64,000 nt of DNA from positions 3,844,001 through 3,908,000 of the forward strand of contig WAID01000009.1 in NCBI GenBank assembly GCA_016584495.1, given 5' to 3'. Each line of letters begins with the position of its first letter. Within the stretch, counting starts at the first letter, position 1. This stretch comes from Celoporthe dispersa (taxonomy: Eukaryota; Ascomycota; Sordariomycetes; Diaporthales; Cryphonectriaceae). This document shows positions 11,592 to 24,439 of this stretch, one piece after another. Both the position numbers and the translations under genes were made by a program. Under the pieces are notes generated by a model that was not told the DNA's origin, did no database searches, and was given only the letters and a program-made list of their open reading frames with translations.

Positions 11592-13662
11592 AACTTGCGC
11601 TCGTGCCTTTTCTTGTATGCTCTTGTCCTCCTGCTTGTTCTTCCTTGTTTCCCTCCGTCTCTCTCTCTCTCGCGCTCTCTCTCTCTCTCTGTCTCTCTAT
11701 CTCGCCCTTGTCTCCGTCTCTTCTCTTGCGTCTGTGTCTCGTATTTGTTTTTTCCCTCCCAAAAACCAAGGAAAAGGAGAGAGAAAATTAAGAAGGAGCT
11801 CCAACAAGCTCCAATCCCGGTTCCTGGTCACTCAAGGCGCCCTGCTCCCATTGGATCTGTGGGTTACGCAGCCGGCGTCGAGTTCGTGGCTCATTTGAGC
11901 AAGGCGTGCGGGTCTCTGCAGCTGGATAGATTGATTGAACCACACCTCTCCCGAGGAGAGGACAAGGGGGGAGGCGCAGGACAAAGGAAACGGAAGAGGA
12001 GAGAGGTTGCGCCTCGTTCTCGACAGCCCTGGTCTCGAATGTCGACCCAAGATTCGCGGTCATGCGCCGGGTAGGAGGAGACTTCGATCGCGTGCGTAGA
12101 GGCCAGGACGCAGCAGCAAGGATTCGCTTTCGTGGCCGCCGTAGCGGTGTCTCCTGTCTTTCCTGTTCTTATTTCGGTATTGTAAGCGCCGGAGCAGTAC
12201 GATGGCGATCGCGCCGAGCACGCGACACAGGATGCGCTCTTTTTGGGTTGTTGGTAGCCGAGGTGCAGATGTCAGCAAGACCGGCGCAAATTTACGACGA
12301 CGGGTGGACGGAGGACGGAGGACGGGCTGGAATGGGACTCTGCTGTTTGACCGCCGCCGCCCTCGCGTCGAGCGGAATCTATGGCCGGAGGGCGGGTTGG
12401 GGGGAGGGGGGTTTTTTTGCCAGGGGGGAGGGGCTTGCTAAGTGCTGGCGGCTGGCTGCTGGCTGGGTTGCCTGGGGTTGCGTCAGCTCAGCTCTAATGC
12501 CATGCTGATGATGTACTTGCCGCATGCGGGGACCACTAGGGGATCACTAGGGAACCAGCTCAGGCGCTTCTTTGAGGGGGACCCATGGAGGGGGGCGAGG
12601 TGGTGCAGGGGGGTTCTGGGTTCTATTAGGGGGCTGTTCACTGGCTGATGGGCTGACAACAGCTACTGTAGTGCAATCTCTGCCCTGGACCTAAACACCG
12701 CCCGCTTACCCCTCATCCCAGCCCCAACCACTTGAGATTCGCAACCTAGATAAATATGCGTTCAAGGTGTTGGTTAGCCCTGCTCCTTGGCAGCATGGCG
12801 TGATATTTTCTTTTCTTCTTTTCGATTTTATTTCATCTTCTTTAATTCTTTGGGGGAGGGGTTCTGGACAGTAACAGCAAGATCGCCTCGTATTCATGGA
12901 CACACAGCTCAACCCAGACTCCCGGAGCCGGGGAAATACATACATACAGAGGTGGGCGTGTGCTACGCCCGCCGCCCGTAAGCCCTGGTGACACCCCTCT
13001 AAAGTGGCTTGTGAGCTTCGAGAGCAGTTGCACGGTCGCACTCAGCTTGCATTAGGCCGAGGGAAGCAAGGAATTTCTTTTTTTTTATCTGTTTAGTTTA
13101 GAAAAAGAAAATAGTGGATTCTATGTTGTGGCGTTTGGTGAAATGGCTCGTTGTTGTGAGACGTACATACACGGTGTACACACACCGCATGCACACATAA
13201 AAGTATACACAAGCTTGGAGAAATGGCTTGCCAATTGCTACGGATTGAGGCAGCGCCACGGGAGACAAGAAAGAGAAACACAAAAGGGGCTAGAGAAAAG
13301 GTGACAGGAACCAAAAAAAATCAATATAATTAGTGTTATGAAGTCAACTCTCCTCCACCTGCTTTTAATAAATGTGTGGGTGAGGGTGGTGCTGCTCCTC
13401 CAAACAACAACAACCACCACAACTCTACGCTAGTATGCACCCGAGATTATACTTCAAACATGAATGCAACTCGAGATGGTCACAATGTGTAAGTTATTGT
13501 CTAGAATGCGCCCCACAATATGTCAAACCCCACCGCATAGATACATCACAATATATCAGACTCCGTAAGTGCACAACGCCGAGGACAACCTAGCCCGTCC
13601 CTGAAGAGACAAAAAGAAAAAGAAGAGAGGGGAAAAGAGAGAGAAAAAAAGAAAAAACCTCT
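11592..13662. other. 2.1-kb intergenic region upstream of ERT1
   Basis: No gene was found. A pyrimidine tract of CT/TCTC repeats at 11655-11712 lies just before the ERT1 start and is typical of a fungal core promoter or 5' UTR. A G-rich stretch lies near 12380-12430. The rest contains only short ORFs without coding character. It should hold the ERT1 control region and the XDH 3' end. Confidence 0.4.
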
Positions 13663-16600
13663 TCAGATGGCAATGAAGAAGCTCTTCTCGCCCTCCTTCG
13701 GGACTACCCTCGCCCTCTCCATGATGGGGTCCACACACGCCAGCCTGATCCTCTCGCTCGTCGCAGGGCTCTCCAGCCTCAACAGTCCATCCTCGCCCTC
13801 GCCTTCCCACCCGGCCTTGCCGACCTCCTCCCCCTCCATCACCATCGCTCACCGTCCTCGCCCGCACCCCGTACATGCCCCGCGCCGCCTTGAGCGCGTC
13901 CCGGATCGCAAAGAACACGGCGCTTCCCATGAACAGCGGCGGCTCGCCTACGCCTCTGCTGCGCTGGATGGTGCGCAGGTCCTTCCACTCGACCCCCTTG
14001 AGCAGGCTCACGTTGAATACCTGCGGCACGTCGCGGAAGCCGGGGATCTTGTACGCGCCAGGCCCGCGCGTGAAGAGGTTGCCCGCTGCCGGGCCGTTGC
14101 GCAGCCACAGGCTCTCCTCCATGGTGAAGAGGCCCATGCCCTGGACAAAGGCGCCCTGGATCTGGCCGTAGTCGATGCTCGGGTTGATGCTGCGGCCCAC
14201 ATCCATCTTGACGTCCGCCCTGAGGCACGTCCACCCGCCCGTCAGCGTGTCCACCTCCACCTCGGCCGCCGCCACGCTCCTGCGTGAAGTAGAAGAACAT
14301 CTTGCCCTTGTTCTCCCCCCACGTGTACCCGATCTCGGGCGTCTTGTAGAACCCCTGTGCCGACAGGTTCACCCGGTCAAAGTACGCCGCGTGCGCCAGC
14401 TCCTTCATCGTTGCCTCGGGCCCCAGCTTTTCCCTGTACGGCGCCAGCCGCTCATTGAGCTGCTCGCACGCGTTGAAGATGGCGTACCCGTTGAGGTCGC
14501 TCGAGGCCGACGCAGCCGTCGCGCTGGCGTTGGCCACCGTGTTGGTTGCCGTCTCTGAGATGAAGACGTTCTCGAGGGGCACCTTGAGCGCCTCTGCTGC
14601 GATCATGGTCATCTTTGTGTGCAGGCCCTGTCCCATCTCAGTGCCGCCGTGGGCGACGAGGACGGAACCGTCATGGTAGATGTGGACCAGGGCGCCGGCC
14701 TGATTAAACCACAGGGCTGTGAAGGAGATACCAAATTTGGTGGGTATCAGTGCCTGTGTTGGTTAGTATGAGTCGAGTCAATGGATGGATCGACGCAGGG
14801 CCAAGGAGATGAGAAGGAGAAGAGAAGAAGAAAAGAATAAGAGACCAAAAAAAAAAAAACTCACTAGTCCTCGCTTCCGCCACCTGTGCTCCTTGTTGAA
14901 CTTGTCCACCGCCTCCCTCCTCTTCTCATACCCTGTCTCCTCCATGACCTGTCTGCACATGAGCGGCACGTGCCAGTCCGTCAGCGGCTGGTTAAAGTGC
15001 GTCGGCTCCTCCGCCTTGTACATGTTGATCTCCCTGAACCTCTCGACCGGTATATTCAGGCGGTCCGCGACCTCGCTCATGTAAGACTCGGCGATGAACA
15101 AGCCCTGCGGCCCGCCAAAACCCCGGAACGCCGTGTTGCTCATCGTGTTCGTCTTGCAGATGCGTCCCCGGACGTGGAAGTTGGGGATCCTGTAGCACCC
15201 GTCGCTGTGCGTCATGGCCCTCTCGCACACCGCGGCCGAGAGGTCCCACGACCACCCGCCGTTGTTGAAGATGTCCAGGTCGAGCGCCTGGATCATGCCG
15301 TCCTTGTTCACGCCCAGCTTCCACCGGCCTAGGAACGGATGCCGCTGCCCAGAGGTCACCATATCCTCCTCGCGGGTGAGCATGCAGCGGACGGGCCTGC
15401 GTGTCTTTTGCGCCGCCAGGGCGAGAATCGTGCTGAGCTGGATGCAGCGTGTCTCTTTGCCGCCGAATCCGCCACCGAGACGCTTCACCTTGACGACGAT
15501 CTTGTTGGCCTTCTCGCCTAGGACGCGGGCGGCATATGCCTGGCTGGAGTAGGATAGAAGAGATTTTGTCAGTCAGGCGAGGGTTACAAGGAACCCCAGA
15601 TGGCACAAAGGGAGGTAGGGGCAGGAAGGGTCAGCTGCTTACGACTCGTTGCAGTTCTGCGAGCTCGACCAGATTTCCATCTCGCCGTCCTCCTTGGGGA
15701 TCGCGACGCACGCGTTGGTCTCGAGGTAGAAGTGCTCCTGGCCGCCCATCCTGGCCACGCCGGTAAACGTATAGTCGCACCTCTTGAAGGCCTCCTCCGG
15801 GTCGCCCGTCTTGATCTCCCTGAAGAATTTGAACAAGCTGTCCTTCTCGATGGCCTCCTCGATGGTGAAGATGGCAGGGAGGTCCTCGTACTCGACCCTG
15901 ACCGCCCTCACGCCCTCGGCTGCCTTTTGTTGCGAGGTGGCCAGGATCAGGGCGATGGGCTGGCCGGCTGTGAAGACCTCATCCTCGGCCAGGAAGACCT
16001 CTTGGAAGTGTGGTGCCCCCAGTGGTTCGCCTCGTCGCTCGGCATGTCGCTGCGGTCGATGTAGTCCACCACACCTGCGAGATCGAGTGCGGCACTGAAG
16101 TCTACCGACTTGATCCTCGCATGCGCCCTGGTGGACAGGACGAGACAGCCGTAGAGCTCATTGGCGAGCCTTGGTATGTCGTCTGTGTACTGCGCCTCGC
16201 CGACCGTCTGCTTCAGTGCGGCAAGGTGAGGGTTGGCCTTGCCTACGATAGTCTGCTGGTAGTCCAGCGTTGCCGTGCCATCTGTCTCCCCGGTTGAGAT
16301 CTCCCTCTCGATCTCCTCCACGGCTTCCTCATCCACGTGCTCGCTGTCGCCCAGCCCGGACATCACCTCGTGATAGAACCGGTAAAAGAGACTCAGCGCC
16401 AGGGCCCTTCGATAGGAGGCCATGCCGCCGGGCACGCTGAAGGGCAGGTTGAAGTCCTTCTCCAGGGCGTTCATGGCCCCTTCGAGCGTCTCGAGGTCGG
16501 CAAATTTCCTGCCGATCAGGAACTCGTTCGCCTGCTTCGCGGCTATGGTCCATGCTGCCATGCCGCCGTAGACCAGGTTGGCCTCCTCAACAACACCGCC

Positions 16601-18114
16601 GTCATCGAGCCGCACCCTCTGCGCGCTAGTGACGATAGCGATATCGTCATCCTTCCTCTTAGCCTGCTTGTATGCCCTGAAGAACTCGCGCTTGGGCTTC
16701 GTAAGCGGGATCCGTATCGAGGCGATGATGGCGTCGGGTGCGAGGGCCGTCCGCCTGTAGCCCGTGAAGAAGCCTGACATGGGAATCTCGGTCGTCTCGC
16801 TTGCCGACCTGGCAACCAGGACTGACTCAGAGGCTGCAAAGACCGGGTTGAGGTCCGAGATGGGCGACGCCGTGGCCAGGTTTCCTGCCGGGGTGCCCAC
16901 GTTTCGGATCTGCCGCCCAGCGAAATACTTGAGTTGCTTGTGCATGGCTGCAAATACCTGCGCCCTTTCCTCACCGTAATGCCTGACCGCCTCGAGGCAG
17001 ATGTCCTCGAGGTCTGTCAGGATCACATTACCCCCGACCTCGACGTGGTCGTCGTCGAAGGAGTACCGCCTGAGCTCAGGGATGTCGCCCACAAAGACGG
17101 AGACGGGGTATTTCATGGCCTTGAACTTGACCTCGATCTGCGTCTCGGTGCTGCCGCCGATGATCTTGGCCTCTGGGTGGACGCTCTTGATCTCGAGCAG
17201 CTGCTGCAGGGTGACTGGCCTGTACCATCGCTTCTTCTTGTTGCCGAAGGAGAGGGGTCTGAAGTCGTGCCTCTTCAGCGCCGGCGGGAAGATGAGCTCT
17301 GTATCTGGGTTGTACTCGATGAAGCCTGGCGGGGTGAACCTCTTGATGGGCTGATCCGCACCGCCGTCGACGGCCCCGTTCGTCCTGCCCCTGCAGCACC
17401 CTCCGCCGCCGTCCCCGTTCTCCATGCAGCAGCCACTACCCCCGTTGCTCGTCGCCTTTCCACACCCAGCAGTGACGCTGAAGCTCCTCGCAGCGTCGAG
17501 GATGGGCCTGTAGCCCGTACACCTGCACAGGTTCCCGTCAAAGGCCTCCTCGACGTCCTCGTCGGTAGGCGCCTCGTTGTTGCGCAGCAGGGCGTACAGG
17601 CTCATCACGATGCCCGGCGTGCAGAAGCCGCACTGGGAGCCGTTCCCCTTGGCGATGCGCTCCTGGGCAGGGTGGGGCGACTTGACGTTGCCTATGCCCT
17701 CGATGGTGATGACATGCTTCCCGTCGACGCTGGCCAGCGGCGCCAGACAGGCGTTGACGCTGGCGTGGAAGATCTTCTTGGTGGTCGGGTTGTACTGGGA
17801 GATGACGACGGTGCAGGCACCACAGCCTCCTTCTGAACAGCCGCTGTGGAGAGTGTGAGCGAGTGGTCGACATCGGGTGGTCGCCGCGCCGAGAGAGCAC
17901 GCCCGCCCAAACATCAACCAAAGAATTGGACTTACAGCTTTGTGCCCGTCAGCCCGATGCCCCTAAGATACTCGAGCAGGGTGACCTCTGGGTCGATCTC
18001 GTCCAGGACGACACGCGTGCCGTTCAGGTAGAAACGGAGGGTGTCGTCAAAGGCAGCCGTCAGGTCGTCCAGCTTCGGGACGCCTCGCTCAGGTGAGATC
18101 GCGATAGGAGCCAT
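13663..18114 (-). CDS. XDH: Xanthine dehydrogenase / purine hydroxylase (frame breaks present)
   Basis: Molybdo-flavoenzyme that oxidises hypoxanthine and xanthine to urate. Exons are 17936-18114, 15643-17843, 14865-15543 and 13663-14753. Domains in order are a 2Fe-2S ferredoxin (GCSEGGCGACTVV), a second 2Fe-2S (CGFCTPG, NLCRCTGYRPI), the FAD domain (AKIIGGSTETQIEVKFK), and the molybdenum domain (GGQEHFYLET, RLGGGFGGKETR, AFRGFGGPQG, GGTEMGQGLHTKM). GVGEPPLFMG carries the catalytic Glu. The C-terminus is LLRLESPATSERIRLACV to GEKSFFIAI. The frame breaks at the C5 run 16016-16020, after NHWG, and again near 14274-14284, after KMFFYFTQ. A third shift at 13816-13852 could be a 37-nt GTGAGC...AAG intron, shorter than any other here, or another indel. 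All metal and active-site motifs are intact on both sides, so I read this as a real gene with sequence errors rather than a dead one. Confidence 0.9.
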
Positions 18115-19991
18115 GCTTTGACTGTGACAGTGGTGAGGTCGTGTGGCTGGTTCCTCCTCCTAGGGCACCGCATCACTGGCTGGCATGCCCACGGTGCACT
18201 TCGTGATACCAGGATGGCGAGACAGAGCAGTGGTCCAAGAGCGATAGAGGAAGATGGCGAAGAAGGAAAAGGCTCTGATATCAAACAGGGCTAGCGGTAT
18301 TGGTTCGTCATGCCTTCCTTGTCCCCCCGGCCGGCCACGTTGGTGGTTTTGCGGAGATACCGGGAGCGGCCGACTCGAATCAGTCAGCCGTATTAGTTAT
18401 CTCTCTCTCTCTATCTCTCTTTTCCCCTTCTTTCTTCTCATATATTTCAAATTTTTTTTGCCGTGGTCGTCGCCCTTCTCCTCCTCTCCTCTTCCCTCCT
18501 CGGGAATGGCATCGGTAGAAAATTCCTTAACTGGTCATGAAGAATGTCTCTCTCAACGACCTTGGATGATCAAAATACTCACGAGGCCCCGAGACTGAGT
18601 TGTCGGCAGCGGATGGCCCACCTTGTGCGTCCTTGAGCCCCGCTTCGCCGGACATCAGTTTCGAGTTTCGACCGACCCCACGTCTTTGCCTAGGGCAATG
18701 CAGCCGACTTGCCTTGTCGCTGTTCGATGACGTCATTGCCAACATCTCAGCCGCAGCCCTCGACCTGCCAGGCAAGCTTGGTAATTATATGTACTATGTA
18801 GTTGTTGTGATGACCAGCTGCAGTTCGCTGCTCCTGACCCGGGTACGCTTTCAGAGAAGATGCCTCATCCTATGTCTCTGACCCTTTTACACTAGCTACT
18901 ACAATACTGGCTTTCCGTTCCTGCCTCTTTCCTCTCTACCGCAGTCCGTCAATAGAGCCTTTCCCATATGTATTCCTCACCCATATTTGGCTCGCGTCTC
19001 CTACGAATCAAGACTTTGACTAGTAATGCCAACAGGCCGACCAGGTACTCGGTGTCGCTGTAGCAGAATTGCGAGAGCAACACGCATAACGTCGTCTGTC
19101 AAAGCCGGGGCAGCTGGTTAAGATACGGGAGTAGCCGAGCAGTAATAACCCATATCGATATAGTAGAGGCTACGCTGTTTGGATGTTGTGATACATTGAG
19201 GTCAGGAATACAGCCCTTTGGAATTTTGCGACGCAGACTTACAGGTATGCGGGTGAAGTTACTACGCTAGCCACAAGTGCAGTACTTACAATTTTCGGCA
19301 AGTTTTGGGAAGCTTAGCAATCTTTTTACAACCACATGTTTACAATTATGAACCAGGTTATAGTGTTTTCAAAACAAGTTGCCAAACTCTTGCTGAGTCA
19401 ATGTTTAAAACTTTCAAAGAAATTGCGAAATAAAGCTTTAGATCTTTATATAATAATCCAACCACTCCGTAAGTCATGAAAGTGGTTACGAGGGTTACGG
19501 TTAGCATTACCAGAGTGCATCGATGAACTCGACATCGAACTAGTTGATCTGGAGTCAATAAGCTCAGCATCGATTGGTTTAGTCTAGTTTAGAATAAAAT
19601 ATGTGGAAGACGAATGTTTCTTACCAAATATATATTTCTCTCATGATTCTTCTGTTGCCCATCTAAACTTATTTTAGAATATAATACACGTATACCGGTG
19701 GAGATTTGTGGATCAACAGCTGAGTGGTCGAGGTTTGACAATACAATCGCATTTACAGTCGGCTGTGCCCATAGCCACCACCATGCCAGCCCCAGCTTTG
19801 CATGTGGCGCAGCCCTTCAGCTGGCACGAAATGGCAGATATGGGGACTTTGCAGATGATATAAAAGGCGGGGTCTGCATATCCGAGCCCTGGTCTGACCT
19901 CTGACTCTTCCCATCTTTTTTTTCACTCCAAAGAGCCTCGCCTCTAGGTTTAAACCTAGTGCGGGCCGTCTTTGCGAAGGATCTCATTGCT
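18115..19991. other. 1.9-kb gene-poor region between XDH and the NLR
   Basis: The XDH promoter should lie in the first few hundred bases. A pyrimidine tract occurs at 18400-18500. From about 19100 to 19700 the DNA becomes visibly A/T-rich with no coding-like ORF, which may be mutated repeat DNA. No terminal repeats or transposase remnants were recognised. Confidence 0.35.
19859..19866 (+). promoter_or_regulatory. TATA box of the NLR gene
   Basis: TATAAAAG lies 126 nt upstream of the ATG at 19992, a plausible distance for a fungal TATA box and short 5' UTR. No transcript data are available to confirm it. Confidence 0.5.
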
Positions 19992-22900
19992 ATGGCCGAG
20001 AGCGTTGCAGCACTTGGCCTCGCGGTCAACATCCTCTCTGTTCTAAATTTTGGCAAAGACTTCGTCAAATCGGCTCGGGACATATACTACCGTGGAGCGG
20101 ATGCATGCAACAGCCTTATCAGCCTGCGACTTATTTCCGAAGACCTCAAAATCATCACTCAGCAGGTACGGTGCAAGCATACGGTGACAGATTTGTTGCA
20201 GGAGGAGAGCGACCGAAATATCGTCAAACTCGCCGAACAGTGCAGCAAAGTCGCCCAGCAGATGCTGGACACGATTGAGAAGCTCGGCATCCCGGACGAG
20301 AATGATGGGCTATGGCAAGCCCCTTCGACTGCAGAGCGACTGTTGCGCAAGTCAGCTGCTCGCTACAAGACAAGAGACGCCATAGTCTTTGCTTTCAAGG
20401 CAAAGTGGAACGAAAAAGACATCAATTCTTTACAGTCCGAATTAGACCAGTTGGGCAACCAAATGACGCGCAACCTTGCAGTGTCGTTTAGGTAATTATT
20501 TGACTGGCGTCTCGGCTAGTTCGTCTTGATATTGATGATCAACAACAGGTTCTGCATAACCAAATCCGTGAACAACCAGGAGGCTATGCTTAAAGATCTC
20601 GTGAAGGACATTGTGCGGCTGCAGAGCGACAATAACGAGGTCAAGGACAGGCTCGACAAGATTCCGCAGCTCAAGGAGGGCATGGGCTCTGCTCTGATTG
20701 AGTATCTCGTCTTTGGGGCGAGTCCTTCAGGTCCCGATCGCTCCATGTCCAGCAGATCCCTTCGCCAGAGTCTCCTCGCCGCTATATACGACAATCCCGG
20801 GTCCTCCAAGTCTCAATTCAACATACCACTGGAGCGGAAACTTGAGCTGCAGAACAGATTCATCTCGAGGCTTTCATATGAGGAGATGGATGAACGGGAA
20901 CTCCGGGTAGCTGGAGCACATGAGACCACCTTCCGATGGATCTTCGAGGACCCAGGCTCCCAAGAGAGTCAGTCACGGCCCTGGGACAACTTCCGTCGCT
21001 GGCTTGAATCGGATCAGCAACTCTACTGGGTCACGGGCAAGGCGGGATCCGGGAAATCTACCCTCATGAAGTTTGTGTCACAGCCAAGTAGTGCATCCAC
21101 GGGCGACAGTTCCTCCACCGCTCAGAATCGCCGCTGCGGGGCGTATCTAGATCGGTGGGCTGATGGTGCCCCATTGCTAGTTGCTACATTCTACTTCTGG
21201 GTGGGAGGATCCAAGATTCAGACATCCAAGGAGGGGCTATATCGGACGCTGCTCTACCAAATTTTACATGCCAGACCGGATGCGATAGAAGAAGTGGCTC
21301 CCGGAAGATGGGAGGCTCTATGTCTCTACAACGAGGACACCAGGGTCTTCAAGGAAGCAGAGCTTCAGCAAGTCCTGAGCAGAGCGATCAATGTCGTCGG
21401 CAGAACGACGAAAATCTGCCTCTTCATCGACGGGCTTGACGAATTCGCTGGTGACTACAAAAGTCTTATTGGCTGGGTACAAACTGTGATTGAAATGCCG
21501 TCTGTCAAAGTTTGTGTTGCGAGTCGCCCATGGAATGATTTCGAGAACGCCCTCAAGGATAAACCGAGCCTTTTGCTGGAGGAACTCACATATGAGGATA
21601 TCAAACAGTATGTCACTTCCAGATTTACGGCTGACGAGGATTTTGCGTTTTTGAGAGAAGGGGAACCGGAATTTTCGGGACGCCTTATTGAAGAGGTCGT
21701 TCGCAAAGCTTCCGGTGTCTTTCTCTGGGTGGAGCTTGTTTGCACATCTCTCCTCGACGGCATGACAGCCGGCGACCGGGTGTCTGACTTGCAACAGCGA
21801 CTTGACGACATCCCGGAAGCCTTGGAAAGACTATACGACAGGATCCTTGATAATCTCGACAACCAATACGTTCAGCATGCGGCAGAGTTGTTTTACCTGA
21901 TGCTTGCTTGCCCAAAGGCTCCTGAAGCGCTGCTCTTCTCTTACGCCGATGAGAAAAACACAGACCAATTAATCGGGATGCCTACAAGCCGCCTGCGGGA
22001 AGAGATACGGAGAAACCGCATCGAAACCATGAGGAAGCGCTTGAACTCCAGATGCCGAGGCCTTCTTGTCATTCCCAAATTGCGGCGCAACGACTACCAG
22101 CCGCGTGTGAGGACGGTTCAGTACATGCATCGGACGGTCAAGGACTACATCGAACAGGACAGTGTGCAGGAAACGCTCCGTAGCATGATCCAGGACTCCT
22201 TTGACCCCCACATCAGACTCTGTGCAGCAGCGTTGAGTGTATGGAAAGTCGACGTCTGCCATGCACCCCCACCAGACTCGGACCACCATCACCTTCGTAC
22301 CAACGATGATGACATAGTTACGCAGTGTATGCATCATGCGGCAGGAGTCTCCGAAGAAAACCAATCCAAGATGGCGCGCATATTGGACGAGCTCGAAGCT
22401 TCGATCCCTCACGGCCAACAACCCATCCCATCATCACCTATGCTTAGATTCCTGTTACGGAAGCCAAAATGTTTCGGCCAGACCTTTTTATCTCTTGCGG
22501 TGGAACGTGGCGTTGTGGGCTACGTTCAGAGAAAAGCCAAGCAGGGATGTTTGGTGTCTCCGAGTACAGCCCCAGTGTCGCCATGGAATCTTGAACCACC
22601 ACAGCTTCCTGAACCCGGCAGAGCTTCGTGGAAGACTACGGTAAAGGCATTCTTGTCAGGCACTAAGCCCTCTGATACTTTGGCTTCTGGCATGGGTCTT
22701 GTCAGTGCCTCCCAAGGAACATTGCAGTGGCCTCTTTTGTTAGACGCACTGTTCTCTGGGCCCAACCCTAATCCGAGAATGGTCGAAGTGCTGTTAAGAA
22801 ACGGAGCCGACCCGAATCAAAACATCTATCGCCAACAGGTGCAAACAACCATTTGGATTGAAACTTTGGCATTCGCAGTGTTTTTATATCACGAGAAAGG

Positions 22901-23219
22901 GTCAACAGCTGCATTAGCCGATTGGGCAAGCTCTCTAGCTTTGATGGTTAGATATGGGGCGAGCATCGATTCAAAGACCAAATATCGAGCATTTCGTTTG
23001 GCAGTCCAGACTTACAACATTACTCTCCCCATGCTAGACAAAACAAGTTTCGGTTCGCGAAGGATATTTCAGAGATTCAGATTCGAATCAAGAACGAACG
23101 ATCTGGAACCGAGATTGGAGGATGCAGCAGGTCCTTTGCGCATAAGGAGCCGCACTTACGATCCTTATGATACTTTGGCTTTTTTGCGTGCAATCGAAAG
23201 AGAAACACGCTATCAATAA
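19992..23219 (+). CDS. NACHT-domain NLR-like protein
   Basis: STAND NTPase of the fungal NLR repertoire, a family associated with non-self recognition and regulated cell death; its own role is unknown. Exons 19992-20491 and 20549-23219 join in phase (57-nt intron) and give 1056 residues. The N-terminal 190 residues form a helical domain starting MAESVAALGLAVNILSVLNF, as in other NACHT proteins. The Walker A motif GKAGSGKST is near residue 330 and Walker B (ICLFIDGLDEF) near 456. After the NACHT domain, ELFYLMLACPKAPEALLF and YMHRTVKDYIE resemble the DUF7791-type region found in these proteins. The C-terminal part has one ankyrin-like stretch (MVEVLLRNGADPN) but no clear WD40, TPR or ankyrin array, so the sensor half is short or divergent. 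It is intact, in contrast to several housekeeping genes nearby, and sits between gene-poor stretches, which is common for this family. Confidence 0.88.
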
Positions 23220-23452
23220 GTTTAGAAACAACTCAAGCTATTGATGTTCATTTTCAGCGGCTGATATCAAAAGAAAGTCTTGCCTTTGCCCGTTCTCAGA
23301 TGTCCGGTGCGAAGCGCTAGCCCCCACTTGTTCAACCACGACTCTAGAAACATTGTCAGAATCATGTAATTCGAGGGTTTAATGATCTGAAGGGAGAAAG
23401 GCGTGGATATAGGACTGCTGCTGGGCTGAACTGTGGAACTGGTTATTTCACT

Positions 23453-24439
23453 ATGCCTTTTCAGCTGAAACAATGGTCATCCATAATGGAAGTTGGACTA
23501 GGGCCTTTGGGACTTTTGAGGTTTCCTCAGACTCGATCAGCTCTTCCCTTTCTGCGGTGGTGTGAGGAAGAGGGCATAGTCCAACATTCTGGCGAAGATT
23601 CTTTACACGATGTAGCTTCCGTGAGAGTCCCAGATTCCTGGACCATGATTGAGGACACGGGCAATCCCACGTGGTCTGCACTAGAGGGGGTGTTATATCG
23701 ACAATGTGACGACGTTACAATGCAGAAATCGGTCTGCGGAAAGCAGCAGTACACACAGGGCTTAAATTACCACCTTGATTTCCTTTCTGAAACATCACGC
23801 GAGTTGGACAACAGTGCCGCTAGGAATGACAGACGGGGGTGGTTAAGGAAACCTACGGAGAGAGAGCGCCGAAAGAAGGAAGAACGAAACACCGAGACCG
23901 AATCGAAACGAATCGACAAGGCCGTCATAAAGGGTCAAGGTTGAATGTGCGCGTCTTATTCATTAAAGTACCAGCTCAGACGAGACCGCCATACCTTCCA
24001 ACCTTTCAAATCCTCCTATGCTTTCCGTGGCAAAGCGTTATGGCTATCTCGACTTCGGAAGTCTCCACAGCTCGCAACGTCCTGGTCAACGGGCCGGCCT
24101 CTACACAGCCAGAGGATACAATTCACATTTCCTCCCAGTGGGCAGGCACATTTTGTGCTCCGCAAAGGAGAGCAGGCTTTCGTACCTGAAGAAAATGCTA
24201 TGGAAGTGCGAAATGCTTTGAAACCACCAGAGATTGTACAGTCGGAATGGGGTGAGGATGCAGAGATGGAGAGGTACGAGCTTATTGGCGACTGCTATCG
24301 AGACAATGCTAAGAGGCTGGACCAGACGTCACAATCTGGTGCACAGGGGGCGAATGACGACAGGTTCATGTCTGAAGGAGCACTTCCTTATGACTTGACG
24401 AGCTGTAAGATGTTATTCGAAAACATTGTCCTAATATGA
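23453..24439 (+). CDS. Possible ORF pair split by one TGA (uncertain gene or relic)
   Basis: Two adjacent open stretches share one frame and are separated only by the TGA at 23942-23944, directly followed by ATG at 23945. The first (164 codons) contains LRFPQTRSALPFLRWCEEEG and a charged Arg/Lys/Glu segment near its end. The second (165 codons) includes a stretch from VLRKGEQAFVPEENA to EWGEDAEMERYELIG. I recognise no family. The location just downstream of the NLR and the lone stop suggest a decayed gene, an unrecognised intron, or chance. No convincing intron around the stop was found. Confidence 0.25.

Noticed and set aside
11262..12074. Plus-strand ORFs with Ser/Leu runs upstream of ERT1
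   Set aside because: They translate the CT-rich tract and the antisense of ERT1 exon 1; there is no homology.
16934..17836. 300-codon plus-strand ORF opposite xanthine dehydrogenase
   Set aside because: It lies opposite the conserved FAD and Fe-S coding sequence and has no recognisable protein features.
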